Shown here in pieces: positions 52,746 through 63,027 of a DNA stretch of 64,000 bases (within the stretch, counting starts at the first letter, position 1; each line of letters begins with the position of its first letter). Location of the stretch: positions 19,444,642-19,508,641 of the forward strand of contig CM055111.1 in assembly GCA_029204225.1 (NCBI GenBank), written 5' to 3'. Below the pieces are notes generated by a model that saw only the letters and a program-made list of their open reading frames with translations, did no database searches and was not told the DNA's origin. The position numbers and the translations under genes are program-made. This stretch comes from Diphasiastrum complanatum (taxonomy: Eukaryota > Streptophyta > Lycopodiopsida > Lycopodiales > Lycopodiaceae).

Positions 52746-53152
52746 TGTCATGTGCTGCATGTAATTAGCCCATGAGCTTACTAATGAATTGCCAAATATG
52801 GCCATGGATCTAAATTAGATTAGAACTAGTCAATAGAACAGTTAATAAAGTGGTTCGAACAACCTCGCTATAATTGAGAATAGCAGAATTGTAATAATGG
52901 TTATAAGGCCCAAATTAGCTAAATAAGGTCCCAAACTTATAGTAGAGGCACAAATGACCACTATAAATAGCTGAGGTTGTGCTAAATTTGGGGGCTATTG
53001 TTCATTTTGTAATTTTGAGTTTTAAGAGATCTTGGAGCTTCTCTTTGAGAGCTTTCTTGATGAAGAAAGTGGTTCATGTGCCTCAAATCACATGAGAGCT
53101 ATGATCATGCTCTAGAATCAGACCCCTATCTTGTGAATGATCAATAATCATG
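52746..53152 (+). repeat. 3' LTR of the gag-only gypsy, truncated (407 of about 563 bp)
   Basis: It matches 44381 onwards (TGTCATGTGC-TCATGTAATTAG...GATCAATAATCATG) and then passes into copia B2 gag. The last 150 bases and the right target duplication are missing, so a deletion joins LTR and flank. Confidence 0.9.
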
Positions 53153-53477
53153 CTTGGACTTGAAGAACACATCAAAAGAGAATCACCACCACCTAGATCC
53201 TCATCATTAGTAGTAAAGTGGATTTGCTTGCTACCTTCATCTCTTTGCTTCTTCAAACATTCATTTGCAAAATGCCCTTTGATTCCACAATAGAAGCATT
53301 TTAACTTAGGCTTATCTTTCTTTTTGCCAAAAGAGGAAGTCTCACCTTGATCTTGTCCTTTTGACCACTTGCCTTTGCCTTTGCCCTTGAACTTACCTTT
53401 GATGAACATAGCCTCCTCTTTATAATGAGATGTCGATGTAGATCCACCTCCTCTTGATTGAAGCCTATACTCCTCAT
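53153..53477 (-). pseudogene. Copia B2 gag C-terminus (zinc knuckle)
   Basis: The minus strand reads NEEYRLQSRGGGSTSTSHYK, a lysine/glycine-rich run, then CFYCGIKGHFANECLKK, a complete C-x2-C-x4-H-x4-C knuckle, then GGGDSLLMCSSSPS. It is cut on one side by the gypsy 3' LTR remnant and on the other by the copia C LTR. Confidence 0.85.
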
Positions 53478-54370
53478 TGTTAAAAATTGTAAAGCATATC
53501 TATCATATGTTGTTGATGTTTGGGGGGTCCTACCCATGTAAATACTTTGTACATATCCAAGGTATGTGGATTGAGCACATCTCCTTGTAGAATAGGGCGA
53601 GTTTGGGTTAGGTAGATCAAATTCCAATGACATGCATAAAGTCTAGTTGGTCTAGTATGAAATGCAATGATGTTGACAATGTCTAGTTTGACACGCATAT
53701 AGAAATTCACACGGAATTGGTCAATTATGATCTTGTAGAAACTCAAGCCACAATAAATGCATTATGTCCTAAGTTTCCATTGTGACATGCAAAGCATGCA
53801 AACACTCTAATGGACACATGCATGTAGTTTTGTACATGGCTAGTTGAGAAATTGCCATTTGGAGAAAGTAGGTAGAAGTTAGGTGCAATCTGTGTATGCA
53901 AGCAGTTAGGTGTCAAAATAATGGTAGTTTGCACTTGAATAGGTGTAGGATATGCATTGAATGCAAGGAGTACCACAAATTTTGGCTCTTCTATATATGT
54001 ACATATCATTCTCATTCATTTCTAACGAAGAATCAAGCATTTGTAATGTCATAATGTCAAATTTTGGATTTCATTCAATATTGCTCTCTCTCTCTCTAAC
54101 TCGGATTTTGTGTCTTCTTCGTACATGATCAAGCTTGTGTACTTTTCCTATTTTTGAGGAATTAATGTAGCATTCTAGATTGTGCTACATTAACTCTAGA
54201 TTGTGCTACATTTTGATCTGTAGCATTCTAGATTGTGTTCTAGCCATAGATCTATTAATAGATTGCAGGATTGCTCTACAGATAATCTGTGTGCCACCAC
54301 AAAGCATGGTAATGATCATTCACACATTCATTGTGGTTTCTCACACGTGTGAACTTGCTGGATTTTCACA
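53478..54370 (+). repeat. 5' LTR of copia C (about 893 bp)
   Basis: TGTTAAAAATTG...GGATTTTCACA. It contains CACACGTGTG (54342-54351), a (TC)7-type run near 54085 and TATATATGTACAT near 53991. The left edge is inferred from the end of B2 gag homology and the TG rule; the right edge from the primer site. Confidence 0.8.
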
Positions 54371-54382
54371 TGGTATCAGAGC
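54371..54382 (+). other. Primer binding site of copia C
   Basis: TGGTATCAGAGC directly after the LTR end. Confidence 0.92.
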
Positions 54383-55480
54383 CATACCATGCTTTGAATG
54401 CTACTAACATCAGGTGTTTGAAGAATTATGTGACAATTCAAGCTAGGAAGTTGTTTAGCACTTTTTTGCTATCTATTCTTGAACAATTTTTGGATGAATG
54501 AGATTAGAACTGATATTTTCAGTCCAGAACATAGGATGTACGGAATTCTGACATTTCACATGTGTGAAAATCATAATACTTCATTTGACTATATTTACTT
54601 TGTGCTAGATCCAAAGGTACTGACATTATAGCTTGTTGGAAAGCTGGAAGAACCCTATTTCCACTGCAATTGGTTTCAATTCATTCTAATAATCCTAGTA
54701 GGAGTTATAAGCTCTTAAAGAAGGGTAGGGAGAGACCCAAAATCCAAGTCGACATTTTTTGAATTGATAACATTGCATACATGATTCATCATTCACAATT
54801 TTTGGTAATCAATTTGAGATAGAATAGGATAAGACAAGATTCTGTTGTCGTAGTCACTTCATTTCACCCAAAGGATTGTGTTTGAGTTGAATGTGTGTTT
54901 CTAAAGTGTTTTTCATTCATTTGAAACTCGTGGTAAAATTTGACATCAGAATTGTAAGTGCTTCATCAGTAGATAGAGGCTAGATCCAAATTCAAAGTGA
55001 CTGATTTTTTGTTGTGAGCAAGGACTCACATAACAGTTGCAAGTTTTTGCATAGGATCTAGTAGAATACCCAATTGTTTTTTGGTTCCTATTGTAAAAGA
55101 GAAGCAACACATTCAAAACCATCTTTTGTGTATACTAGTTCAACAAACTTGAGATCTAGACAAAATTTTGAGTCATATAACACATTGTTTCATACAATTT
55201 GAGTGTATCTAAGTCATTAGTGGTGTCTTTAAGCATTTCACACATGCCAAAAGAAGAAAGTACCAAAATTTGTCTATTTTCCAATTTAAGTTGAGAGGTT
55301 GATCTTGTTTGTTTTGTTTTTGTGGAATATTTGAGACTTATCTCAAATGCTATTGCAAGACTTTGCATAGGATTTGGTAGTACACCCAATTGTTTTGGTT
55401 CCTATTGTAAAAGAGAAGCAGCACACTCAATTCTATATTGTTGTCCATTTACAAGAAGTCTTCACATACATGGCATCTGT
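54383..55480 (+). other. Copia C leader with an about 75-bp direct repeat
   Basis: Non-coding. TTGCATAGGATCTAGTAGAA...CCTATTGTAAAAGAGAAGCA (about 55047-55105) recurs at about 55363-55420 (TTGCATAGGATTTGGTAGTA...), in direct orientation about 315 bases apart. Confidence 0.6.
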
Positions 55481-55797
55481 AGGAGAATTTTCTTTGAAGC
55501 AAGTGAGAGACTAAATATCTCCAACTATTCAATTTGGAAGGATAGGATAGAGTCTTTGTTGATTCTTTATGGTGTAATGGACAGAGTATTAGGAATTGAA
55601 GTTGAATCAGAAGCTTATGATGAGGCTCAAAGATTCAAGAAGAGAGCAAGAATTGCTCTTCATATCATCAAGATCAATATCTCTGATGAGATGTTGAGAG
55701 AAATAAGTTCATGCACCTCAGCCAAGGAGACATGGAAAACTCTTAAGAACTTTTTTGAAGCAAAGACATCGCAAAATCAGATATGGATCCATATTTG
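55481..55797 (+). pseudogene. Copia C gag fragment
   Basis: EASERLNISNYSIWKDRIES, RVLGIEVESEAYDEAQRFKK, RARIALHIIKINISDEMLRE and ISSCTSAKETWKTLKNFFEA align with copia A gag. It stops after about 100 codons and passes directly into late integrase, so the rest of gag, protease and the integrase core are deleted. Confidence 0.88.
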
Positions 55798-55799
55798 AC

Positions 55800-56290
55800 G
55801 TCTTTTACATTTGGATGTTCATCTTTCTTTATCAGTAAGCAAGGGAGGTGTTTCTTGCTTTACATGTACTATTGATGACTTCCACAAGTTACATTTGGCT
55901 ATGTCTTGTATCTTCAAATTTTATGGTGCATGTGTATGTTCCATCATGCAAAACTTTAAGGAGTTATGGAGCTAATGGAAGGAGTGCACTATATGGAGTC
56001 TTGTTCAACTATAAGCCTAAGGTTGTCTACCTTAGTGTTCTTGAAGGTTATTGCTTTGCATATGGTTTCCTGGAAGGAAAGAAGGATGAAGATCCAAGTC
56101 TATGGATCGTGGTTGGATGCTTGTCCACCAAGGAAGGCTACAAAGCCTTTACACTCTCTATCTCAAAGGTGTTTGATCATGGAGAAGTTATTGATTTTGA
56201 ATATCTATTTTCTATCTTGGAAGAGGACGAGAGTACAGTGTCTCTTATTGCATCAAAAGTTCATTCTATTGAGAAAAGCCAACTTATGAT
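55800..56290 (+). pseudogene. Copia C late integrase piece, diverged
   Basis: NGRSALYGVLFNYKPKVVYL, GFLEGKKDEDPSLWIVVGCL, STKEGYKAFTLSISKVFDHG and EVIDFEYLFSILEEDES parallel copia A (GGKSPYEILFLKKPKVDHLR; KKEDPSACKGIMVGYSSTKK; FEEAE). The similarity carries on to LRFEEEYPQ (compare SRFEEDSPR in A). Confidence 0.7.
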
Positions 56291-56870
56291 GTGGTTGAGG
56301 TTTGAGGAGGAGTATCCTCAACATGCATGTCCAAGTAGATGTTCATCATTGTACAAGGTCGAGTTTTTGTTGTTCTCAATTCATGGAAAAGAAAGGATAA
56401 GTGAAGGTGGTATTTATTCTATTCTACTCACCTATGATTCTCTTTCTTTGGTTGATGATATATCTTTCTTAGTAGAGATTTGTTCATCTCAAAGATCAAG
56501 TAAGACTATTCTAGTTTTGAATGAGTTTTTTAGTTTGGAATTAATTCTTGTCATTGATGACTTGATTATGTTTCCAAAACATCTAGAAAGCAAGATATTG
56601 TATCATCATTTGAATGCTCTTAAATTGAGTAAGAGCAAGAATAAGAACAAGCTCAAACATATTGAAGAATATGTTCCTTCATTTGAAGAGGCATCTTGTA
56701 AACTTCTCATGAGGTTAAGTGAAGCATCCACTAAGGACACTTACACCCTCAAGAAAGTATTTAGCCTCAATTTGATCAAGTTAGAGTATGGTTTCAAGAT
56801 TAGATCTTTTTTGGATAGAGTTCATAGAATTTGGACTAGTATAGCTAGCATGCTTAATCTCATGGTATAA
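56291..56870 (+). other. Unknown ORF segment between integrase and RT in copia C
   Basis: The open frame continues about 190 codons beyond integrase homology with no retroviral motif. It is leucine/lysine-rich, for example ILLTYDSLSLVDDISFLVEI, HHLNALKLSKSKNKNKLKHI and RSFLDRVHRIWTSIASMLNL. It occupies the same place as the replacement segments of B1 and B2 but is not similar to them. It may be transduced sequence or fast-evolving linker. Confidence 0.55.
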
Positions 56871-56904
56871 TCTTGGATGTACTTGCATGGAATTATATGA
56901 AAAT

Positions 56905-57757
56905 GAAAGGAATCCCACCTGAAATAGTCGTCCATAGGATTCCTTTAGAAGACAATGCTAAGCCTATTAGGGCTAAACCCTACCCCTGTCTATCATGAGA
57001 GGATCGACAAAGATATTAAAAAATTGCTGGATGCTGGCTTCATTTATGAAATTCAACATACTGATTGAGTATCACCCATTGTGGTTGTACCCAAGAAAAA
57101 TGACAATCTTCATATTCGTGTCGATCTCAAAAACCTTAATGCGGTTACGAAGAAAGACCATTCTCCCTTGTCTTTAATGACTCAAATCCTCGAGGAAATG
57201 GCAGGAGCTGAAGCTTTCAGCTTCTTGGATGGATTCAATGGGTATTTCCTTGTTCAAATAGTCCCTGAAGATAAACATAAAATGACCTTTGCAACAGAGA
57301 ATGGGGTTTATGCTTATAATGTTATGCCTTTTGGCTTATGCAACGCCCCTTCAACGTTCCAAAGGGTCATGCAATTGGCCTTTCAAGATCTGTTACATCG
57401 AATCGTGGAGATTTATCTCGACGATCTTGGTGTACATTTCTCCGCAGCTACACACTTGACGCCCTGGAGAATTTCTTCATTCGTTTTCGTAGATTTGGAA
57501 TCTCACTAAACCCTGATAAATGTCAAATATGGGTCACCCATGGGGTCGTACTCGGGCATATAATTTCAAAGGACGATATTTCTACTGACCCATCAAAAAT
57601 CAAGATTATAGTGGAAATGCCCTTATCTGCAACAGTGAAGGAAGTATATGTCTTCCTCGATCATACAAATTATTATCGCATCTTTATAATTGACTATGCC
57701 GGCAAGGCACGCCTCATTTATTTAGTTGTGGTAGATCCTCGCTGGACCGAAGAATGA
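56905..57757 (+). pseudogene. Gypsy G reverse transcriptase
   Basis: IPPEIVVHRIPLEDNAKPIR, WVVPKKNDNLHIRVDLKNLN-type core (VVPKKNDNLHIRVDLKN), FSFLDGFNGYFLVQIVPEDK (catalytic Asp), MPFGLCNAPSTFQRVMQLAF and IYLDDLGVHF (x-x-D-D). A frameshift near 57445 precedes GISLNPDKCQIWVTHGVVLG, HIISKDDISTDPSKIKIIVE and YVFLDHTNYYRIFI. Stops at 57065 and 57757. Confidence 0.9.
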
Positions 57758-58200
57758 ATTAAGGCCTTTGAGGAGTTGAAAACAGCCCTCACCACGACTC
57801 GCATACTCCGCTCGCCAGATTACACGAATGAGTTCCATGTGCATACTGACGCAAGTAAGTGTGCCATTGGAGGTCTTCTTGCACAACCGGACGAGTATGA
57901 CAAAGACTTCCCAATACGTTTCTTGAGCAGGCAATTGGTGCCTGTTGAAGTAAACTATACAACCACCGAGAGAGAAGCATTGGCGATGGTCTATGTTGTG
58001 CAACAACTAAGACATTATTTATTAGACCAGACCTTTTCATTCTATGCAGACCATCAAGCCCTTCTATATATCGTTAATAAATCCTGTAAAACGGGACGTA
58101 TAGCTCGATGGTTGTTGATTTTAGAGGAATTTAATTTCCGTGTAGTCGTTTGGAAAGAGACCCACATTTCATGGCGGACCACCTTTCCAGACTACCAAGT
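57758..58200 (+). pseudogene. Gypsy G RNase H
   Basis: EFHVHTDASKCAIGGLLAQP (catalytic Asp region), DFPIRFLSRQLVPVEVNYTT, TEREALAMVYVVQQLRHYLL and SFYADHQALLYIVNKSCKTG. A frameshift near 58170 separates the end of the domain (FMADHLSRLPSAEK). Confidence 0.9.
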
Positions 58201-59310
58201 GCTGAAAAAGCAACTACACCAGTCAACAATGATCTCCTTGATGCATGCCTTTTTCAGATCGATTCTATACCATTATGGGCTGAGGAGATCACCCAGTTTC
58301 TCAAAACAGACAGACTCAAAGAAGGCCTGAGTACGGCGGCAAAAAGAAATCTTTTTCTAAAAGCGGTGCCCTTTCAGTTAATTGCGGGACAACTTTACAA
58401 AAGGGGCGTTGACAGTATCATTCGCCGATGTGCTTATGAATCTGAGATACGACCTATCATATCTCAGGCTCATGAGGGCATTGGAAGTGGCCACTTTTCT
58501 GCTGAAGCCATAGCGAAAATTATCCTTCGAGCAGGACTGTGTTGGTCATCTTTGTTTAAGGACATGTTTGCTATCATTAAAGTGTGTGATGTCTGTCAAC
58601 GAGCCAAGAAAAACACAAAAGCAGACTTCACGCCATTGACTCCCATTATAGAAGCCGAAGCCTTCCATAAGTGGGGAAGTGACTTTGTTGGACCAATCAG
58701 TCCAGCAACAAAACATACTCAAGCTCGTTACATCCTCATAGCCACAGATTATGCCACTAAGTGGGTGGAGGCTCGAGCAACGAAGGACGCCAACACAAAA
58801 ACAATCGCGCGTTCTCTTTACGAAAACATTATTACACGTTTTGGCTGTCCCATCGAGTTAGTTAGTGATCGCGGCACGCATTTTTTAAATGTTGTCATTG
58901 ATAACCTCCTACGACATTACCTTGTTGTTCACAAAAAAAGTACACCGTAATACCCTAGATGTAATGGCCAGGCTGAATCAACCAACAAGACAATATGTCA
59001 AATTTTGACCAAGATAGTTGAAACCAGTCATTTTGATTAGGAAACAAAACTTTTCTCAGCTGTTTGGGCTTACCGCACCACCCCGAAGAAAGCCACTGGG
59101 TGGGTTACCCCTTTCCACTTAGTATATGGTCAAGAGGCGGTAATGCCAATAGAATTCTTAGTCCCATCATTACGAGTCATGGAAGCTTTTTCAACAGATC
59201 TCTGTGAAAAATCTACAATCGAACAACAACTCAAAACCAGACTATTTACGTTAACCCAGTTATGCGAGACAAGACTTATATCTTACCACGCACAACTAGT
59301 TTCACAGAGT
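58201..59310 (+). pseudogene. Gypsy G integrase
   Basis: AHEGIGSGHFSAEAIAKIIL (H-x-H), CDVCQRAKKNTK (C-x2-C), GSDFVGPISPATK (first core Asp intact, unlike gypsy E), YILIATDYATKWVEARATKD, FGCPIELVSDRGTHFLN (second Asp) and, after a TAA at about 58950, CNGQAESTNKTI (Glu). A TAG near 59038 and then LVYGQEAVMPIEFLVPSLRV. Catalytic residues are present but stops prevent expression. Confidence 0.9.
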
Positions 59311-60373
59311 TTATGCAGAGCTTCGTGGCATAGTTGTAGATATTTGGACTCATTAAGACATTGTGTGGTGGCAATCCTTAATGAAGGAACTAAAAACTCT
59401 ACTGACATTACAGCATTTTGACCATATACCAATTGGAAGGGTGTTTGATCAGTGTTTCCTTTATATGTTGTCCTGAATGCCCACAGTGCAGCATGCAACT
59501 TATGTTTCCAATCTGATTTGCTAGCTTCAACTATTTTCGTGAGCACGCTACATAGGATCTTATTGGATGATTATGCTTGCCCATTACCACAAGGATAATA
59601 AGGCGTACTAGTTCTGTGGATCACAAAGAATTCCTCCAACAGGACCTTGATGGTCTTGTTGATGATATGACTTTCGTGATCGCTGACTAGCTCCACCGGG
59701 CATCCGAAGCATATAATGATATTTTCATAAAGGAACTTGGCAGTGGTCCTACCACCAGCTACTCTTACTGCCTTGGCTGCGACCCATTTGGTGAGGTAGT
59801 TTGTGGCTACGATTATATATCGAGCCTGAGAACTCCTTGCTGTAGGGTGAATTGCACTGATGTAATCCAATCCCCACTTTTCGAATGGTGCTTGGGCTAA
59901 GACCGGGTGTATTAAGTCATAATTCAATCTCGTTGGTCTCCTTGCCCTTTGGCACACATCACACTTTTTTAAGTAATTTTCCGTATCCTTATGAATCGTT
60001 GGCCACCAACATCCTAATTGCAGGATCTTGCAATTGTAATGTCAGATGCAAAATGACCCTCACCCATGCCTTCATGTGAAAGCGAAATGATTTGGGTGGC
60101 CTCATGAGGAAGAATACACCGCCAAAGAATTCCATTTGGACCTCTTCGATACAACTGGCCCGCAATAAGCTGATAAGGTCTAGCATTTAAGATCAATTTT
60201 CGCTGTTTCGCCTTTGGTAAACATTTTCTTGGTTGGCCTCGCATTAGATATTCAACAATGTTGGCAGCCCATTCTGGTACTGTGTCCACGTAAAACCAGG
60301 CAGCATCTGCTAGCTCATCATCGGGTTGGGTTGCAAACTCCTTTCCTTTGATTCGTGACACGTGATCTGCCAT
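59305..60373 (-). pseudogene. Gypsy H integrase
   Basis: MADHVSRIKGKEFATQPDDE starts the linker. The zinc finger has SHEGMGEGHFASD and CQRARRPTRLNYDL. The core has GLDYISAIHPTARSSQARYI, IVATNYLTKWVAAKAVRVAG, FGCPVELVSDHESHIINKTI and ends CGNGQA. The second-core aspartate region reads ATNY (Asn for Asp). Late integrase KIVEASKSDWKHKLHAALWA and LVYGQNAVMSVEFLVPSLRI follow at 59546-59305. Frameshifts near 60015 and 59560. Confidence 0.88.
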
Positions 60374-60410
60374 GTAATGTTGTTTTCCCTTGCGAACTAC
60401 TATCCGAAAA

Positions 60411-60914
60411 TCAAACTCTTAACAACAGAAGTAGCCATCTGGTGATTCTTCCGGTGTTGCAAGTTTTATTAACGAGATAGAGCAAGGGTTGATGCTTCAT
60501 ATAAAAAGCAAAATGTGTGGCCATCAAGTAGTGTCGAAATTTTTTAACCGCATAGATCATTGCCAGTGCTTCTCGCTCTGTGGTTGAATAATTCATTTCG
60601 GTATCACTGAGCTGTCGGCTTGCAAATCGGATTGGAAAATCCTTTTTGTGGTCACCTGGCTGGGTTAAGACTGCTCCAACTGCATACTTTGATGCGTCCG
60701 TATGCACATGGAACTTAATGGACCAATTGGGTGAGCGTAAGATTGGTGCTAAAACCAATGCATCCTTAAGCTTCTGAAAAGCGTTTAGGGCTTCCTCGTT
60801 CCATTGTGGATCCGTTGTGAGTTTGTAAATTGGTCGGGCTAACTCCGCAAAATCAAGAACAAAGATCTTATAATAGCTAGCATGATCCATGAAAATGTAG
60901 ACCTTGCGGATCAT
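60411..60914 (-). pseudogene. Gypsy H RNase H
   Basis: VYIFMDHASYYKIFVLDFAE (RT tail), KFHVHTDASKYAVGAVLTQP, DFPIRFASRQLSDTEMNYST, TEREALAMIYAVKKFRHYLM and FYMKHQPLLYLVNKTCNTGR. A break near 60405 separates it from MADHVSRIKGKEF. Confidence 0.9.
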
Positions 60915-60930
60915 CCCCGATGGTGGTAGA

Positions 60931-61479
60931 TCAACAGATCCTGATCTTAGATAGATCTGTGGCTATCCCGTGTCTTGACACTATATGGCAGAGAATCAAG
61001 CCATGTATCACCCAAAATTGACATTTTTTTGGATTCAGGGAGATTTGGTATTCACGGCATTTATGTAACACCTTCTCCAAGTTGGATAAGTGTTCTGAGT
61101 CTGGACCATGCATGCACAGATCGTCCAAGAAAATTTTTAAATTTTTTTGCGAATAATCTTTGAATGCCACCTGCATGACTCGTTGGAAAGTGCTTGGGGC
61201 ATTGCAAAGTCTGAATGGCATCACTTTATAGGCATAGGTTTCCCATTCCGTGGCGAATGCTGTTTTGTGCTGGTCCTGGGGGGCTATCTTCAGCTGATTG
61301 TGGCCGCTGAAGCCGTCCAAAAAATTGTAGGCTTCGGCACCAGCTACCATGTCGAGGACACTTTCCGTAAATGGTAAAGAAAAATGGTCCTTTTTGGTGA
61401 CTGCATTTAGCGCCTTCAGATTCACACAAATCCGCATTTTGTCATTCTTCTTGGGTGCTACGCGCGAGGTGATACCCAT
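60931..61479 (-). pseudogene. Gypsy H reverse transcriptase
   Basis: RVAPKKNDKMRICVNLKALN, YNFLDGFSGHNQLKIAPQDQ (catalytic Asp), MPFRLCNAPSTFQRVMQVAF and IFLDDLCMHGPDSEHLSNLE (D-D). The N-terminal finger region is missing. It ends at a frameshift near 60925 after ATDLSKIRI. Confidence 0.9.
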
Positions 61480-61499
61480 TCCGTGTGCTCGATTTCATA

Positions 61500-63010
61500 G
61501 ATGAAGTGGGTTGAAGCAATGACCCAAGAGTTTGAAGCCTTGATGTCAAACAACACATGGGAGCTTGTGGAGCCACCAATCAGCATGCATGTGATTAGAT
61601 GTAAGTGGGTATTCAGAATCAAGTATAATCATGATGGACCTGTCAATAAGTATCAAACGAGACTTTGTGCCAAAGGCTACTCACAAATCAAAGGTCTTGA
61701 TTATGAAGCCACCTTTGCACTAGTTGCAAAGATGGTAACAATTTGAATACTCATATCTGTTGCATGTTTTCACAATTGGAGTATGTTCCAGCTTGAAGTT
61801 TCTAATGCATTTCTCAATGGCTACCTTGAGGAGGAGATTTACATGGAGCAACCTCCAGGTTTTGTGAAAGAAGGTGATGAATCAAAAGTTTGTCTCTTGT
61901 TCAAAAGTCTCTATGGACTGAAACAAACACCAAGGTCTTGGTATGCAAGGCTCAACTCCTGTCTCATATCACTCGGATTTTTTCTAAGTGAATATGACCC
62001 TTCTCTATATTATAAGTTTGTAGATAATTTTGTAATTATTCTTCTCATCTATGTAGATGATATCATTCTTTGTGGAAATAATGAGAAGCTAGTTGAAGAA
62101 ACTAAGCATGCACTTGGTAGTGAGTTTAAGATGCAGGACTTAGGAGTTCTTCACTATATTCTAGGCCTTGAAATAGATTCTTGGAAAGGTCATGCATTTA
62201 TAAGCCAAAGTAGATATGCACTTTCCATGCTCAAGAAATTTCATATGGAAAATTGTAAAGGCATAGATACACCTATGGAGCACATTGTAAAAGTTCCTAT
62301 GAAAGATGATGAAAAATCCTTTGTGGACATCACTCTTTACAGGAGTCTTATTGGCTCACTTATATGGTTAACAATGACTAGGCCTGATCTAAGATTTTGT
62401 GTTCATAAGCTAAGTCAACACATGCAGGATCCAAAGTTATATCATTGGAAGCTGGCTAAAAGAGTCTTGAGGTATATATCTACTACCTTGGACTATGGAT
62501 TATTCTACAAAGGTAGAAGATCTGACTTTGATTGCTTTTTCAGATTCAGATTTTGCAAGAGACAGGTTAAATAGAAAATCCACAAGTGCTTACACTATTT
62601 TTCTTGGAGGGGACTTGGTTTCTTGGCTATCAAAGAAACAGACAACTATCTCCTTATCATCTTGTGAAGCTGAATACAAATCTCTTACAACCACAAGAAA
62701 GGAGGTTTTATGGATCAAAAGGCTACTTTTGGAGCTAAAGTGTTATGCAGATCAAGATCTTCCAATTATCAAGAATGATAACAGTTTTGCTAAGGCTCTT
62801 GCAAATAATCCAGTGTTCCATGCGAGGAGAAAACATACCGAAGTGGCTCATCATTTTGTACGAGAAAAATTCTTTGGGAGAGAGATATCATTGGAACATG
62901 TTGCATCTTTAAATTATGTTGTAGATCTTCTTACCAAGTCTCTACTCAAGAATGCCTTTATCAAGATGAGGTGTAATCTTGGCCTAATTTCGAAGTCTAT
63001 GTTGATATGA
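61500..63010 (+). pseudogene. Copia C reverse transcriptase and RNase H
   Basis: KWVEAMTQEFEALMSNNTWE, CKWVFRIKYNHDGPVNKYQT, then a TGA at 61744-61746, then MFQLEVSNAFLNGYLEEEIY (the first catalytic Asp, normally QLDVSNAF, is Glu), LLIYVDDIILCGN (intact D-D), LIWLTMTRPDLRFCVHKLSQ. A frameshift near 62510 leads to RNase H FSDSDFARDRLNRKSTSAYT, SLSSCEAEYKSLTTTRKEVL and VVDLLTKSLLKNAF. It is closely related to copia A RT. Homology begins abruptly at 61500, next to gypsy H. Confidence 0.92.
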
Positions 63011-63016
63011 ACATAA

Positions 63017-63027
63017 ATTTTAAGGAG
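63017..63027 (+). other. Polypurine tract of copia C
   Basis: ATTTTAAGGAG precedes TGTGAAGATT, as TTTTTTAGGAG precedes the LTR in copia A. Confidence 0.75.

Larger units (their letters stand above)
44381..53152 (+). mobile_element. Gag-only (TR-GAG type) Ty3/gypsy element carrying a SAM-synthetase fragment
   Basis: 5' LTR 44381-44943, primer site 44948-44959, a 2.2-kb leader, gag 47219-48467 continuing at 52334-52680, polypurine tract 52733-52745 and 3' LTR 52746-53152 (truncated). No protease, RT, RNase H or integrase lies between gag and the polypurine tract, so it depends on other elements. Non-autonomous elements with only gag are known as TR-GAG. Its gag is interrupted by copia B1. It inserted into copia B2, next to TTCAA on the left. 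Confidence 0.85.
42132..53477 (-). mobile_element. Copia B2: RT-less family-B element split by a nested gypsy
   Basis: Minus-strand pieces are a gag zinc-knuckle part (53477-53153), then the inserted gag-only gypsy (44381-53152), then a non-retroviral segment (44380-42776) and the 3' LTR. Protease, integrase and RT are absent. The non-retroviral segment is shared with B1. The 5' LTR is missing because copia C begins at 53478. Loss of the gypsy 3' LTR end means bases may also be missing at 53152/53153. Confidence 0.75.
56880..59310 (+). mobile_element. Gypsy G: Tat-like RT, RNase H and integrase fragment
   Basis: It enters at the start of RT and ends in late integrase, with no gag, protease or LTR. 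It is closely related to gypsy E (17721-20037) and to gypsy H on the opposite strand. At about 59307 it meets gypsy H tail to tail. Frames are broken at about 56990, 57065, 57445, 57757, 58180, 58950 and 59038. Confidence 0.88.
59305..61495 (-). mobile_element. Gypsy H: Tat-like pol fragment, inverted relative to G
   Basis: On the minus strand RT (61479-60931), RNase H (60914-60411) and integrase (60373-59305) follow each other and end in late integrase at the junction with G. It is related to G but not a recent copy (for example FLDDLCMHGP versus YLDDLGVHF). The G/H pair forms an imperfect inverted arrangement without LTRs. Confidence 0.88.
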
